A stretch of 64,000 nucleotides of DNA from Paucilactobacillus hokkaidonensis JCM 18461 (GCF_000829395.1 NZ_AP014680.1:992001-1056000), one strand, 5' to 3'. Counted from the first letter of the stretch, positions 46,039 through 55,624 are shown. Translations and numbers: made by a program. Notes: a model not told the origin generated them from the letters alone.

Positions 46039-47475
46039 ATGGCATTTGAAGGATTAACTGAACGACTCCAAAATGCGATGACTAAGTTACGGCGAAAACC
46101 AACTGTTTCAGAAGCTGATTTACGCGAAACAATGCGTGAAATTCGGTTGGCATTGTTGGAAGCCGATGTCAATTTCAAAGTGGTTAAGGATTTTGTCAAA
46201 CAGGTACAAACACGTGCCATAGGGGCAGATGTTTTAAAGGGTTTAAATCCGGCTCAACAAATTGTTAAAATTGTTAATGAAGAACTAACCACAACCATGG
46301 GAACTGAGGCAGTTCCCTTAAATAAATCAGAAAAGATCCCAACGATCATCATGATGGCTGGGTTGCAAGGGGCAGGTAAAACTACTACTGCTGGTAAATT
46401 GGCTTTAAAGCTAAAAAATGAAGAAAATGCACGACCAATGTTTATTGCGGCCGATGTTTACCGTCCCGCTGCGATTGATCAATTAGAACAAGTAGCTAAG
46501 TCAATTGATGTTCCGGTTTTCCAACTAGGAACAGATGTCGATCCAGTTGAAATCGTGCGCCAAGGACTTGAACAAGCACAGGAACAACACAATGATTACG
46601 TCATCATTGATACTGCTGGTCGACTACAAATTGATGAAAAATTGATGGATGAGTTAGTTAATATTTCTAATTTAGCTAAACCAGATGAAATTTTGCTGGT
46701 AGTGGATGCAATGACCGGGCAAAACGCGGTTGAGACAGCGGATGGTTTCAATGATAAGTTGGAATTGACGGGGGTTATTTTAACCAAGTTAGATGGCGAT
46801 ACCCGTGGTGGTGCTGCCTTATCAATTCGGGCAGTTACCGGCAAACCAATTAAGTTCGTTGGACAAGGTGAAAAAATGACCGATTTGGATGTCTTCCATC
46901 CAGATCGAATGGCTTCTCGAATTTTGGGAATGGGCGATATGCTCACCTTAATTGAAAAAGCCCAACAGGATTATGACGAAGATCAAGCGCAAAAGACAAT
47001 GGAAAAGATGCGTGAGAATTCGTTTGATTTTAATGATTTCTTAGATCAGATGGAGCAAGTCCAAAAAATGGGACCATTAGAAGATGTTATGAAAATGATC
47101 CCAGGAATGGCCAATAATCCAGCCATGAAGAATGTAAACGTGAATCCAAAAGATATGGATCACATCAAAGCGATTGTTTATTCGATGACTCCCGCTGAAC
47201 GTGAAAATCCAGATGTCCTTAATCCTAGCCGGCGTCGTCGGTTGGCTGGTGGAGCTGGTCGGCCAATCGTAGAAGTTAACCGAATGATTAAGCAATTCGG
47301 CGAGATGAAAAAAATGATGAAACAAGTTTCCAGTGGAAACATGAATGGCATGGAACAGATGATGGGTGGCTCAATGCCAGGCGGTAAAATGGGCAAGCTG
47401 GCAATGAATATCATGGCTCGGAAGATGAAGAAAAATAAGAAAAAAAGAAATAAAAAAAATAAGAAGCGCCGTTAA
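46039..47475 (+). CDS. ffh: Signal recognition particle protein Ffh
   Basis: 478 residues. N domain, G domain with G1 GLQGAGKTT (about 109), DVYRPAAIDQL, DTAGRLQID, TKLDGDTRGGAAL and FVGQGEKMTDLDVFHPDRMASRILGMGD; C-terminal M domain rich in Met (MKKMMKQVSSGNMNGMEQMMGG), ending in a Lys-rich tail. Binds signal sequences and 4.5S RNA. A terminator follows 24 bases later. Confidence 0.97.
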   Translation: MAFEGLTERLQNAMTKLRRKPTVSEADLRETMREIRLALLEADVNFKVVKDFVKQVQTRAIGADVLKGLNPAQQIVKIVNEELTTTMGTEAVPLNKSEKIPTIIMMAGLQGAGKTTTAGKLALKLKNEENARPMFIAADVYRPAAIDQLEQVAKSIDVPVFQLGTDVDPVEIVRQGLEQAQEQHNDYVIIDTAGRLQIDEKLMDELVNISNLAKPDEILLVVDAMTGQNAVETADGFNDKLELTGVILTKLDGDTRGGAALSIRAVTGKPIKFVGQGEKMTDLDVFHPDRMASRILGMGDMLTLIEKAQQDYDEDQAQKTMEKMRENSFDFNDFLDQMEQVQKMGPLEDVMKMIPGMANNPAMKNVNVNPKDMDHIKAIVYSMTPAERENPDVLNPSRRRRLAGGAGRPIVEVNRMIKQFGEMKKMMKQVSSGNMNGMEQMMGGSMPGGKMGKLAMNIMARKMKKNKKKRNKKNKKRR

Positions 47476-47499
47476 TAATTATGAGCCAATTCTAAATAG

Positions 47500-47525
47500 A
47501 AGCCTTATGTGAGGGCTTTTTATTT
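47500..47525 (+). terminator. Terminator after ffh
   Basis: AAGCC pairs with GGGCTT (one wobble end) around a short loop, followed by TTTTATTTT. Confidence 0.65.
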
Positions 47526-47618
47526 TAGAATAAAAAAAGTAAATAATTAAAAAAAGCAAATATTATAGCAGTTTCTGGTAATAATTTATAAATTGGGTCG
47601 TATCAATTTTCAAAAAGG

Positions 47619-47646
47619 TTGACTTTTATGAAAAACCAAGTATTAT
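47619..47646 (+). promoter_or_regulatory. xfp: Promoter of xfp
   Basis: TTGACT at 47619-47624, 16-base spacer, TATTAT at 47641-47646, about 90 bases before the ATG. The leader is AT-rich with no clear fold. No catabolite (cre) site was seen. Confidence 0.7.
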
Positions 47647-47738
47647 AGTGATTGTAAATTAAAAATTTATGGATTTACGTTGTTGCTACTTAAACTATTT
47701 TTAGTAGTTAATCAAGTTTATGAAGGAGAGTAAAATTC

Positions 47739-50198
47739 ATGGCAGTAGATTATGATTCCAAAGCATATTTGGAAAAAGTTGACGCTTGGTGGCGTGCTAC
47801 CACATACCTTTCAGGTGGTATGATCTTCCTGAAGAACAATCCATTGTTCTCAGTTACAAACACTCCACTTAAAGCAAGTGACATCAAAGTTAAACCAATT
47901 GGTCACTGGGGTACTATCTCAGGACAAACATTCTTGTACGCACATGCCAACCGTTTGATCAACAAGTACGGTTTGAACATGTTCTACATTGGTGGACCTG
48001 GTCATGGTGGCCAAGTTATGGTTACAAACGCATATATGGATGGTTCATATACTGAGGACTACCCAGAAATTACTCAAGATCTTGAAGGTATGTCACGTCT
48101 ATACAAGCGATTCTCATTTCCAGGTGGAATTGGATCACATATGACTGCACAAACTCCAGGTTCACTTCATGAAGGTGGCGAACTGGGTTATTCATTATCA
48201 CATGCTGCAGGTGCCGTTTTGGACAATCCTGACCAAGTTGCATTTGCTGTTGTTGGTGATGGTGAAGCAGAAACTGGTCCATCTATGACAGCTTGGCACT
48301 CAATCAAGTTCTTGAACCCTAAGAATGACGGTGCTGTATTGCCTACATTAGATTTAAACGGATTCAAGATTTCAAACCCAACAATTTTCTCACGGATGAG
48401 TGATGAAGAAATCAGCAAGTTCTTTGAAGGACTTGGCTGGTCACCACGTTTCCTTGAAAACGACGAAATTCATGACTATATGACTTATCACGAAAAGGCT
48501 GCTAAGATTTATGATCAAGCGATTGCTGATATCCAAGCTATCCAAAAAGATGCCCGTGAAAATGGTCGTTACCAAGATGGCGAAATCGCTGCTTGGCCAG
48601 TAGTTATTGCTCGTTTACCAAAAGGTTGGGGTGGACCACAATTTAATCCTAAGGGCGAACCAATCGAAAATTCATTCCGTGCTCATCAAGTTCCACTTGG
48701 TCTTTCACAAGGTAACCTTAGTGAATTACCAGAATTTGAAGAATGGATGGATTCATACAAACCAGCAGAATTGTTCAATACTGACGGTTCATTGAAGGCT
48801 GAAGTTGCTGACTTTGCACCTAAGGGCGACAAACGAATGGCTATGAACCCAGTTGCTAATGGTGGCCGTGCTCGCGGCGAAAAGCCAGAAACACTTGCTT
48901 TACCTAACTGGAAAGACTTTACCAACGAAATTACAGCTGACAATCGTGGCTCTGAATTAGCCGACGCCAACCGTAACATGGATATGAATGTACTTTCAGG
49001 CTACCTTGCCAAGTTATCACAAAAGAATCCTACTTCATTCCGTTTCTTCGGACCAGATGAAACAATGTCAAACCGTCTATGGGAAATGTTTGATGTTACT
49101 AATCGTCAATGGATGGAAGAAATCAAGGAACCAAATGACCAATTTGTTGCTCCTGAAGGTCGAATCTTGGATTCTCAATTATCAGAACACCAAGCTGAAG
49201 GCTGGTTAGAAGCTTATACATTGACTGGTCGAACAGGAATCTTTGCCTCATACGAATCATTCTTACGAGTAGTCGACTCAATGATTACTCAGCACTTCAA
49301 GTGGATTCGTCAAGCTGCTGCTGAAGACTGGCGCAATGATTACCCATCATTGAACCTGATCTCAACATCAACTGTATTCCAACAAGATCACAATGGTTAT
49401 ACTCACCAAGATCCAGGTATGTTAACTCATTTGGCAGAAAAGAAGTCGGACTTTGTTCGTCAATACTTGCCAGGTGACGCTAATACATTATTGGCTGTGT
49501 TTGATCGCGCATTTACTGAACGTCAAAAAATCAACCATATTGTTGCTTCAAAGCAACCACGTCAACAATGGTTCTCAGTTGATGAGGCCGAAGAATTAGC
49601 TACCAAGGGTCTTAAGACAATTGATTGGGCTTCAACTGTTGCTGAAGGTGAAAAGGCAGATATCGTCTTTGCATCAGCTGGTGTTGAACCAACCATTGAA
49701 TCATTAGCTGCCATTGATTTAATCAATGAAGCATTCCCACAAGTTAAGATGCGTTACGTGAACGTTGTTGAACTTGATCGTTTGCAAAAGAAGAATGGAC
49801 CTTTGAACGCAGAACGGGCATTATCAGATGCTGAATTCAGCAAGTTCTTCGGTGAATCAGGTACACCAGTTGTCTTTGGTTTCCATGGTTACGAAGATTT
49901 GATTGAATCAATGTTCTACGAACGTCAACACTTAGGTCTCCATGTTCATGGTTACCGTGAAGACGGTGATATTACCACTGTATACGACATGCGTGTATAT
50001 TCTGAATTGGATCGCTTTAACCAATCTAAAGATGCTGTTGAAACACTTGTTTCAGAAGGTGTTATTGCTGCAGCTGATGGTAAAGCATTCAATGACAAGA
50101 TGGACGCTATCCTTGCAAAACACTTCAAGGTTACACGTGACGAAGGTCGCGATATTGAAGAATTCACTGATTGGAAATGGACTGCTTTAAAGAAGTAG
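47739..50198 (+). CDS. xfp: Xylulose-5-phosphate/fructose-6-phosphate phosphoketolase
   Basis: 819 residues, full length. Splits xylulose-5-phosphate with phosphate into glyceraldehyde-3-phosphate and acetyl phosphate, the key step of heterolactic fermentation. Conserved: [11 protein letters not shown]-like start, [33 protein letters not shown], the thiamine-diphosphate site GDGEAETGP (about 173-181), SRMSDEE, and the C-terminal [17 protein letters not shown]. Codon use is strongly biased to a few favoured codons (GGT, GAA, AAG, TTC), as in highly expressed genes. GAAGGAG ribosome site; own promoter and strong terminator, so monocistronic. Confidence 0.97.
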   Translation: MAVDYDSKAYLEKVDAWWRATTYLSGGMIFLKNNPLFSVTNTPLKASDIKVKPIGHWGTISGQTFLYAHANRLINKYGLNMFYIGGPGHGGQVMVTNAYMDGSYTEDYPEITQDLEGMSRLYKRFSFPGGIGSHMTAQTPGSLHEGGELGYSLSHAAGAVLDNPDQVAFAVVGDGEAETGPSMTAWHSIKFLNPKNDGAVLPTLDLNGFKISNPTIFSRMSDEEISKFFEGLGWSPRFLENDEIHDYMTYHEKAAKIYDQAIADIQAIQKDARENGRYQDGEIAAWPVVIARLPKGWGGPQFNPKGEPIENSFRAHQVPLGLSQGNLSELPEFEEWMDSYKPAELFNTDGSLKAEVADFAPKGDKRMAMNPVANGGRARGEKPETLALPNWKDFTNEITADNRGSELADANRNMDMNVLSGYLAKLSQKNPTSFRFFGPDETMSNRLWEMFDVTNRQWMEEIKEPNDQFVAPEGRILDSQLSEHQAEGWLEAYTLTGRTGIFASYESFLRVVDSMITQHFKWIRQAAAEDWRNDYPSLNLISTSTVFQQDHNGYTHQDPGMLTHLAEKKSDFVRQYLPGDANTLLAVFDRAFTERQKINHIVASKQPRQQWFSVDEAEELATKGLKTIDWASTVAEGEKADIVFASAGVEPTIESLAAIDLINEAFPQVKMRYVNVVELDRLQKKNGPLNAERALSDAEFSKFFGESGTPVVFGFHGYEDLIESMFYERQHLGLHVHGYREDGDITTVYDMRVYSELDRFNQSKDAVETLVSEGVIAAADGKAFNDKMDAILAKHFKVTRDEGRDIEEFTDWKWTALKK

Positions 50199-50220
50199 TT
50201 TTAAAGTAAATGTGTGTAGG

Positions 50221-50261
50221 CACTCGATCTCTCATTTGTTGAGGGATCGAGTGTTTTTTTT
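50221..50261 (+). terminator. Terminator of xfp
   Basis: CACTCGATC-T-CTCA pairs with TGAG-GGATCGAGTG-type arm around a short loop, then eight T. Confidence 0.92.
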
Positions 50262-50315
50262 GATAACTTTACAATATTTTTTTACAAAAATTGTTCAATA
50301 GGTTTAAATTAATTA

Positions 50316-50324
50316 ATCTATTAG
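50316..50324 (+). repeat. Left 9-bp target-site duplication
   Basis: ATCTATTAG, identical to 51872-51880, flanking the IS. Confidence 0.88.
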
Positions 50325-50394
50325 GTTAGTGTAAGGTTTTCCTAGATGGTCAACATATTTCTAGGAATATTCATTTTAGATTGAATATATAAGA

Positions 50395-50448
50395 AAAGAC
50401 CTGTAGCCTTTTAATCGACGAAGATTAAAAGAAAGGATGCAGGTCTTT
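50395..50448 (+). promoter_or_regulatory. Hairpin covering the transposase ribosome site
   Basis: Outer arms AAAGACCTG (50395-50403) and CAGGTCTTT (50440-50448), inner arms CTTTTAATC (50408-50416) and GATTAAAAG (50423-50431). The GAAAGGA ribosome site lies between the inner and outer right arms and the ATG is the first codon after the stem. In readthrough transcripts this would limit transposase translation, as known for some other IS. Confidence 0.75.
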
Positions 50449-50449
50449 C

Positions 50450-51814
50450 ATGTTTATTTTAGCAGATTTTATTGATTCATTGAAGAATTTAGATAGTTTA
50501 TTTGATTTGGAGGAACAAGTTATTCGTTGTTTGCGGGAAATGTTTCAAGAAATTGTATCTAAATACTTAATTCAATTAGACGAAACGTTAGTTTCTCAGA
50601 TTCCAAGTGACCATACCTTTATTAACCGACAACCACGAACAATTAATTTTATGTTTGGTGCTGTTTCATTTGAACGTCGATGCTATAGGAAGACAGATGG
50701 AACCAATTATTTTCCATTGGATACACATTTAAAACTTGTGTCGCGAAAAAGATTTTCACCATACTTCAAAAGTGTTGTTAGTAAGATTGGTCAAATGACT
50801 ACCATGAGAAACACAGCGGATATGATTAACCTTGCCAGTCAGACTGATATTAGTGCATGGGCAGTCGACAAAATCGTTAGAGAGATGGCCGACATCGTTG
50901 CTGTCGAGGAAGAAACACATGATAAAGAAATTGTTCATCGTAAAAAAGTGGATAATTTAGTGATTGAAGGAGATGCTTTTGAAGTTCGAGAACGTGGTAA
51001 GCAACGGGTTTCTGTACATCATTATAGGGTATACGAATCCACTAATGCTGGTCCAGTAAATAAACGTGAATTTATTGAAACCAATCATTTAAAAGCACGA
51101 AAACAAGTTTGTGATTATCTGGAAGCACATTATAAATTAAGCGAAATGGTAGTGTTTTTAGCAAGTGATGCCGGTCCTGGATATGATCCTATCAGTATGC
51201 GCGAATTAGTTCCTGGGGCAAAAAAAGTTGAGTATGTAATTGATCGGTATCACTTTATTCGAAAATTCGAGCAGACCATCGGTCTACAAAACCCGTTAAG
51301 TAGAAAGGCTACAGCAGCTATTAGAGGACATAATTTGAACCAATTAGAGGCTATTTTAGATACTTTTGAATCGCAAATTACAACTGGAAAAGATTCCGAA
51401 AAGTTGATCAAATTAAGACATTATCTAAGCCGTAATTGGAAATATATCAAACGTCCCAAAGATCGCGGCTATAAATATATGGGCAAATTAGGCTCAGTTG
51501 AGAGCTCACACAGAGCTTTCACCTACCGCTTAAAAAAGCAGGGTAAGAGTTGGTCTAAAGAAGGATTACAAGCTATGTTAGTTCTCATACTAGCAAGAGT
51601 TAACAGACATCTTAATCAAGACCTATCATCAGGATTAAGAAGGCTAAGAGAACTTAAAATTGAAGTATCTCTCGAGTCAATTAAATCAATTAGGTTCACA
51701 GATTTAAACCGAAAAACACGTTCACATCACATAGGCGTTAAAATTGGTAATATTACTGTTGATTCATCAACGAGTAGCCCCATAGGGGCAATGGCAAAAG
51801 CATACTCCCGTTAA
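50450..51814 (+). CDS. ISLre2-family transposase (UPF0236)
   Basis: 454 residues, intact. N-terminal helical region, then RQPRTINFMFGAVSFERRCYRK and TDISAWAVDKIVREM, with a putative catalytic core (LVIEGDAFEV, VVFLASDAGPGYDPISMRELV, YVIDRYHFIRKFEQ, SVESSHRAFTYRLKKQGKSWS). The DGD-like and DAGPG aspartates and the terminal Glu of SVESS fit the acidic triad of this family. ATG at 50450, whose ribosome site is buried in a hairpin. The C-terminus ends with an Ala/Met-rich tail. Confidence 0.92.
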   Translation: MFILADFIDSLKNLDSLFDLEEQVIRCLREMFQEIVSKYLIQLDETLVSQIPSDHTFINRQPRTINFMFGAVSFERRCYRKTDGTNYFPLDTHLKLVSRKRFSPYFKSVVSKIGQMTTMRNTADMINLASQTDISAWAVDKIVREMADIVAVEEETHDKEIVHRKKVDNLVIEGDAFEVRERGKQRVSVHHYRVYESTNAGPVNKREFIETNHLKARKQVCDYLEAHYKLSEMVVFLASDAGPGYDPISMRELVPGAKKVEYVIDRYHFIRKFEQTIGLQNPLSRKATAAIRGHNLNQLEAILDTFESQITTGKDSEKLIKLRHYLSRNWKYIKRPKDRGYKYMGKLGSVESSHRAFTYRLKKQGKSWSKEGLQAMLVLILARVNRHLNQDLSSGLRRLRELKIEVSLESIKSIRFTDLNRKTRSHHIGVKIGNITVDSSTSSPIGAMAKAYSR

Positions 51815-51871
51815 TTCGGATGTATAAATATTAAGTCGAATAAAAGGTATCTAGGAAAACTTGACACATAC

Positions 51872-51880
51872 ATCTATTAG
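51872..51880 (+). repeat. Right 9-bp target-site duplication
   Basis: ATCTATTAG, identical to 50316-50324. Confidence 0.88.
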
Positions 51881-51905
51881 GCTTTATTTGTACTTTGTCC
51901 AACGG

Positions 51906-51911
51906 TATAAT
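51906..51911 (+). promoter_or_regulatory. pntAA: -10 element of pnt operon
   Basis: TATAAT, 50 bases before the pntAA ATG. A good -35 is not obvious at the expected distance (TTTATT at 51883-51888). The IS target duplication ends only 2 bases upstream of that position, so the insertion may have changed the upstream promoter elements. Confidence 0.6.
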
Positions 51912-51960
51912 ATGATTGAGTTGTGTTATGAAACAAACTACAAACTAGGAGGTAATTGGA

Positions 51961-53157
51961 ATGAGTGTTGTTATTGCAGCAATTAAAGAAACAATGCCGC
52001 ATGAACACCGTGTAGCAATTGATCCAGACGTTACGAAACGTTTGATTAAGAGTAATATGGAGGTCTTAATTGAAACGGGAGCAGGGACTGAATCTTACTA
52101 TTCAGATGAAGCATATGAAGCAGCGGGGGCTAAAGTTGTTGATCGACAAACAGCAATTAAGCAGGCCAATGTTGTTGCCGTAGTGCAAAATCCAGGTTCA
52201 GAAACATTATCCCAACTTAAGTCAGGTCAAGTAATTATCGGATTACTAAATCCATTAGTTGCTAGCGACCAAATGCAGCAGTTAGCTAAGCAAAATGTAA
52301 GCGTTCTATCGTTTGAACTATTACCACGGACGATTAGTCGGGCCCAAACAATGGATGTTTTAAGTTCTCAATCGAGTGTTGCTGGTTATAAAGCTGCGCT
52401 CATGGCAAGTAATATTTATCCAAAATATTTTCCAATGATGATTACGGCTGCTGGAACTGTCAAGCCAGCTAAAGTGTTAGTTCTTGGTACCGGTGTTGCT
52501 GGTTTACAAGCAATTGGGACTGCAAAGCGGTTAGGTGCTGTTGTTTCTGGTTACGATGTTCGTCCAGCCTCCCGTGGTGAAGTTGAATCCTTAGGTGGAA
52601 CTTTCTTAACCAGTTCAGTAGGAAATGGTGCTGGTGCTGGTGGTTATGCACGTGAATTGACTGCAGAAGAGCAGCAAGCTCAACAAGCAGAATTAGCGCA
52701 ATTTATTGCTCAAAACGATATTGTGATTACAACTGCACAAGTTCCAGGTCACAAGCCACCTTTGCTAGTAACACAAAAAAGTGTCCAAGCAGCTAAACCA
52801 GGGGCAGTCTTCATTGATCTAGCTGCCAGTGATTTAGGCGGTAATGTAGCAGGCAGTAAACCATTTGAAACAGTTACGACAGATGGTCAGGTAATGATTG
52901 TTGGTGCTGGGGATCTTGCTAGTCGAGTACCTAATTCAGCTTCTCAGTTGTTTGCTAAAAATATTCAAGCGGTCGTTAACTATATTGTTAAGGAAGATGC
53001 AATTACGCTTGATTTATCTGACGATGTTTTAAAAGAACTAGTGGCAACCCACGATGGTGAGATCATTAATCCTCGTTTGCGTAAGACGTTAAATTTAGAG
53101 CCATTACCAGAACCAACTCCTAAAGAAGAACCAAGTGATACGAAGGAGGAGAATTAA
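51961..53157 (+). CDS. pntAA: Proton-translocating NAD(P) transhydrogenase, alpha subunit 1
   Basis: 398 residues; soluble NAD-binding domain I. Alanine-dehydrogenase-like N-terminus (IAAIKETMPHEHRVAIDP), NAD site GTGVAGLQAIGTAKRLGA (about 176), SGYDVRPASRGEVES, and IFIDLAASDLGGN-type stretch. The alpha chain is split here into NAD-binding (this gene) and membrane (next gene) parts, as in the three-subunit enzymes. It moves hydride between NADH and NADP using the proton gradient. AGGAGG ribosome site. Confidence 0.96.
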   Translation: MSVVIAAIKETMPHEHRVAIDPDVTKRLIKSNMEVLIETGAGTESYYSDEAYEAAGAKVVDRQTAIKQANVVAVVQNPGSETLSQLKSGQVIIGLLNPLVASDQMQQLAKQNVSVLSFELLPRTISRAQTMDVLSSQSSVAGYKAALMASNIYPKYFPMMITAAGTVKPAKVLVLGTGVAGLQAIGTAKRLGAVVSGYDVRPASRGEVESLGGTFLTSSVGNGAGAGGYARELTAEEQQAQQAELAQFIAQNDIVITTAQVPGHKPPLLVTQKSVQAAKPGAVFIDLAASDLGGNVAGSKPFETVTTDGQVMIVGAGDLASRVPNSASQLFAKNIQAVVNYIVKEDAITLDLSDDVLKELVATHDGEIINPRLRKTLNLEPLPEPTPKEEPSDTKEEN

Positions 53158-53158
53158 T

Positions 53159-53473
53159 ATGAGCCAAGAATTATATACTAATATTGCAATTTTTGTTTTA
53201 AGTCTACTAGTTGGTTTTGAAGTTATCAGTAAGATTCCAGCCACACTGCATACACCAATGATGTCTGGTGCCAATGCAATTCATGGGGTGGTTGTGGTCG
53301 GAGCTATTTTGATTGCGTTAGAGGCGCAATCAACAGCATTTTATATTATTGCGTTTTGTGCGGCTGTTTTAGGGGCGATCAACGTTGCTGGTGGTTATGT
53401 TGTTACAGACCGAATGTTAACGATGTTTTCTAAGCCTAAAAAAACAGATGATTCTTCTAAAGGAGGCGAATAA
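53159..53473 (+). CDS. pntAB: NAD(P) transhydrogenase, alpha subunit 2 (membrane part)
   Basis: 104 residues from ATG 53159 (AAGGAGGAG upstream). Three transmembrane helices (YTNIAIFVLSLLVGFEVISKI; GANAIHGVVVVGAILIAL; FYIIAFCAAVLGAINVAGGYVVTDRML) with the family motif P-x-x-LHTPMMSGANAIHG. Starts 1 base after pntAA. Followed 2 bases later by pntB. Confidence 0.95.
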   Translation: MSQELYTNIAIFVLSLLVGFEVISKIPATLHTPMMSGANAIHGVVVVGAILIALEAQSTAFYIIAFCAAVLGAINVAGGYVVTDRMLTMFSKPKKTDDSSKGGE

Positions 53474-53475
53474 TA

Positions 53476-54894
53476 ATGTCACCTTTAATGTCAATTATTT
53501 CATTATTTTATTTGGTTAGTGCTGCGTGCTATGTGATTGGGTTGCATATGATGCGAACGCCTAAAACGGCACGTAATGGTAACCGTTTATCAGCTGTAGG
53601 GATGTTTATCGCCGTTATTATGACATTTATTGTTGCCATAAATAAAAATTCAGCTACATTAACTGGTTGGCTTTTAATGGCCGTTGGTGTAATTATTGGG
53701 GTTAGCTACGGTGTGGTAAAAGCACGGACAGTTAAAATGACCGATATGCCACAACTGGTTAGTTTATTTAATGCCGTTGGTGGTGGTGCTGCCGCTGCCA
53801 TCGGGATGTTCGATTATTTGAACGTTGCAAATGGAACGACATTGCATTTTGCCTTTTCATTTCCAGTTGTATTGGATTTGATCATTGGTGGTGTCACATT
53901 TTCAGGATCACTAATTGCGACTGGTAAATTAGCAGGTAAAATTTCTGGTAAGCCAATCACATTTCCAGGTGCTAAGTTATTAAATGGTATCGTGGTATTA
54001 GTTATTATTGCTGCCGTAGTATTAATGATTGGTTTTCCAACTGATCCATGGTCATTAGTTCTAGCACTTGGTGCCAGTCTTGTCTTTGGTATTTTAATGA
54101 CCATTCCAATCGGTGGTGCTGATATGCCTGTTGTGGTTTCGTTGCTAAATGCGTTCACTGGTTTAGCAGTTGCTATGGCTGGATTTGTTATTGATAACCA
54201 AGTTCTAATTATTGCTGGTGCATTAGTTGGAGCAGCTGGTACAATTTTGACACTGCAAATGGCTGCGGCAATGAACCGCTCAGTAGCTAATATTATCGCT
54301 GGAGGATTCGGTACTGGCGATAGTGGTACTACTGATGCTGCCAATGATGTGCCCGTTAATGTTAAAGAGACGAGTGCTGATGATATTGGTGTTCAGTTGG
54401 CTTATGCAAACAATGTCATGATTGTTCCAGGATATGGTTTAGCTGCAGCACAAGCACAACATGAAGTTGCCGAGTTGGCCAAGTTATTGATTGATCATGG
54501 CATCAATGTCAACTATGCCATTCATCCGGTCGCTGGTCGGATGCCAGGACATATGAATGTATTGTTAGCTGAAGTTAATGTTCCATATGATGAAATGAAA
54601 CAACTAGAAGATGCTAATTCCATGTTTGAAAATACAGATGTCTCGTTAGTAATTGGAGCTAATGATGTTACTAACCCGGCTGCTCGTAAACAGGGAACTG
54701 CAATTACAGGGATGCCAATTTTGGACGTCGACAAGTCTAAATCCGTTGTGGTAATTAAACGGTCAATGAGTACTGGTTATGCGGGTATTCAAAATGAATT
54801 ATTCTCTGATGATAAAACAAGTATGTTCTTTGCCGATGCTAAAAAAGGGTTACAAGATATTATTGCTTCAACAAAGGAATATTTGGATCAATAA
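53476..54894 (+). CDS. pntB: NAD(P) transhydrogenase beta subunit
   Basis: 472 residues. About eight to nine transmembrane helices (residues 1-270) then the soluble NADP-binding domain III (VMIVPGYGLAAAQAQHEVAELAKLL, YAIHPVAGRMPGHMNVLLAEVNVPYD, VIGANDVTNPAARKQGTAITGMPILDVDKSKSVVVIKRSM). It carries the NADP site and most of the proton channel. In a phosphoketolase fermenter this enzyme can balance the NADPH made in the oxidative pentose-phosphate steps. Confidence 0.96.
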   Translation: MSPLMSIISLFYLVSAACYVIGLHMMRTPKTARNGNRLSAVGMFIAVIMTFIVAINKNSATLTGWLLMAVGVIIGVSYGVVKARTVKMTDMPQLVSLFNAVGGGAAAAIGMFDYLNVANGTTLHFAFSFPVVLDLIIGGVTFSGSLIATGKLAGKISGKPITFPGAKLLNGIVVLVIIAAVVLMIGFPTDPWSLVLALGASLVFGILMTIPIGGADMPVVVSLLNAFTGLAVAMAGFVIDNQVLIIAGALVGAAGTILTLQMAAAMNRSVANIIAGGFGTGDSGTTDAANDVPVNVKETSADDIGVQLAYANNVMIVPGYGLAAAQAQHEVAELAKLLIDHGINVNYAIHPVAGRMPGHMNVLLAEVNVPYDEMKQLEDANSMFENTDVSLVIGANDVTNPAARKQGTAITGMPILDVDKSKSVVVIKRSMSTGYAGIQNELFSDDKTSMFFADAKKGLQDIIASTKEYLDQ

Positions 54895-55033
54895 TACGTT
54901 TATTTAAAATAAAATTGCTGTAAAAAAGTGACTAAATCAACTTTTTTAAAACTGTTAAGGAAAATTACTTTACAATCGATTCAATGACTGGTATATTATT
55001 ACCTGTTAATAAAGTTTTGGGAGGTGTCTAGAT

Positions 55034-55309
55034 ATGTCAGTTAAAATTCGATTAAAGCGAATGGGTTCAAAGAAGCGTCCATTCTACCGAGTTGTTGTTG
55101 CCGATTCACGTTCACCACGTGACGGCCGTTTCATCGAAGAAGTTGGAACATACAATCCATTGATTGAACCAGCAGAAGTTAAGCTTGAAGAAGAAAACAT
55201 TATGCAATGGTTAAACAATGGTGCCCAACCTTCAGATACTGTCCGTAATATCCTTTCTAAGGCCGGTATTATGAAGAAGTATCACGAAGAAAAATCTACT
55301 AAAAAGTAG
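55034..55309 (+). CDS. rpsP: 30S ribosomal protein S16
   Basis: 91 residues. [41 protein letters not shown] is the S16 signature. GGGAGGTG ribosome site. First of the rpsP-khpA group. Preceded by an AT-rich promoter region (TTTACA...TATATT) near 54968. Confidence 0.98.
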   Translation: MSVKIRLKRMGSKKRPFYRVVVADSRSPRDGRFIEEVGTYNPLIEPAEVKLEEENIMQWLNNGAQPSDTVRNILSKAGIMKKYHEEKSTKK

Positions 55310-55321
55310 TGGTAAAAAATC

Positions 55322-55594
55322 ATGAACGATACTGATATCGAAACTTTAATTAGAGTGATCGTTCAACCGTTGGTGGTTCATCCTGAAGCCGTTGAGGTAA
55401 CGGAGACTGAAACACCGCGGTTTGAACAATACGTATTAGAAGTCCATCCAGATGATGTTGGGCGGATAATTGGGCGGCATGGCCATGTGGCCGCCGCTAT
55501 TCGGACGATTGTCTATAGTGCGGTTAATGAAAGCTCTAGAAAAGTACGGTTAGTGATTGATGATCACCGAAGTCACGAGACTCCCACACAGTAA
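55322..55594 (+). CDS. khpA: KH-domain RNA-binding protein KhpA
   Basis: 90 residues. Single KH domain with the GRIIGRHGHVAAAIRTIV loop (GxxG). KhpA pairs with KhpB/Jag to regulate cell length and division via RNA in streptococci and other Firmicutes. The ribosome site is weak. The stop lies inside the terminator stem, and one of the structured repeats follows before rimM. Confidence 0.93.
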   Translation: MNDTDIETLIRVIVQPLVVHPEAVEVTETETPRFEQYVLEVHPDDVGRIIGRHGHVAAAIRTIVYSAVNESSRKVRLVIDDHRSHETPTQ

Positions 55595-55611
55595 TAGTGC
55601 GGGAGTTTTTT
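55580..55611 (+). terminator. khpA: Terminator after khpA
   Basis: ACTCCCACAC pairs with GTGCGGGAGT (one G-T/A mismatch), followed by TTTTTTATTT. It overlaps the khpA stop codon and precedes the structured repeat. Confidence 0.85.
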
Positions 55612-55624
55612 ATTTATAGAGAGA

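Larger units (their letters stand above)
50325..51871 (+). mobile_element. Complete ISLre2-like insertion sequence (1547 bp)
   Basis: Terminal inverted repeats of about 23 bp with a few mismatches: the left end reads GTTAGTGTAAGG then TTTTCCTAGAT, the right end (complement) GTATGTGTCAAG then TTTTCCTAGAT. Perfect 9-bp target duplications ATCTATTAG at 50316-50324 and 51872-51880. One intact transposase. The intact repeats suggest a recent insertion. It sits in the 3' region of xfp, just upstream of the pnt promoter. Family call rests on the transposase type and 9-bp duplication. Confidence 0.9.

Noticed and set aside
51861-51911. A hybrid promoter formed by the IS TTGACA and the native pnt TATAAT
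   Set aside because: The spacing of about 39 bases is far beyond the 16-18 required; only the lone outward -35 is retained as an observation.
53814-54344. 176-codon minus-strand frame inside pntB
   Set aside because: Typical reverse shadow of a Gly/Ala/Val-rich membrane gene.
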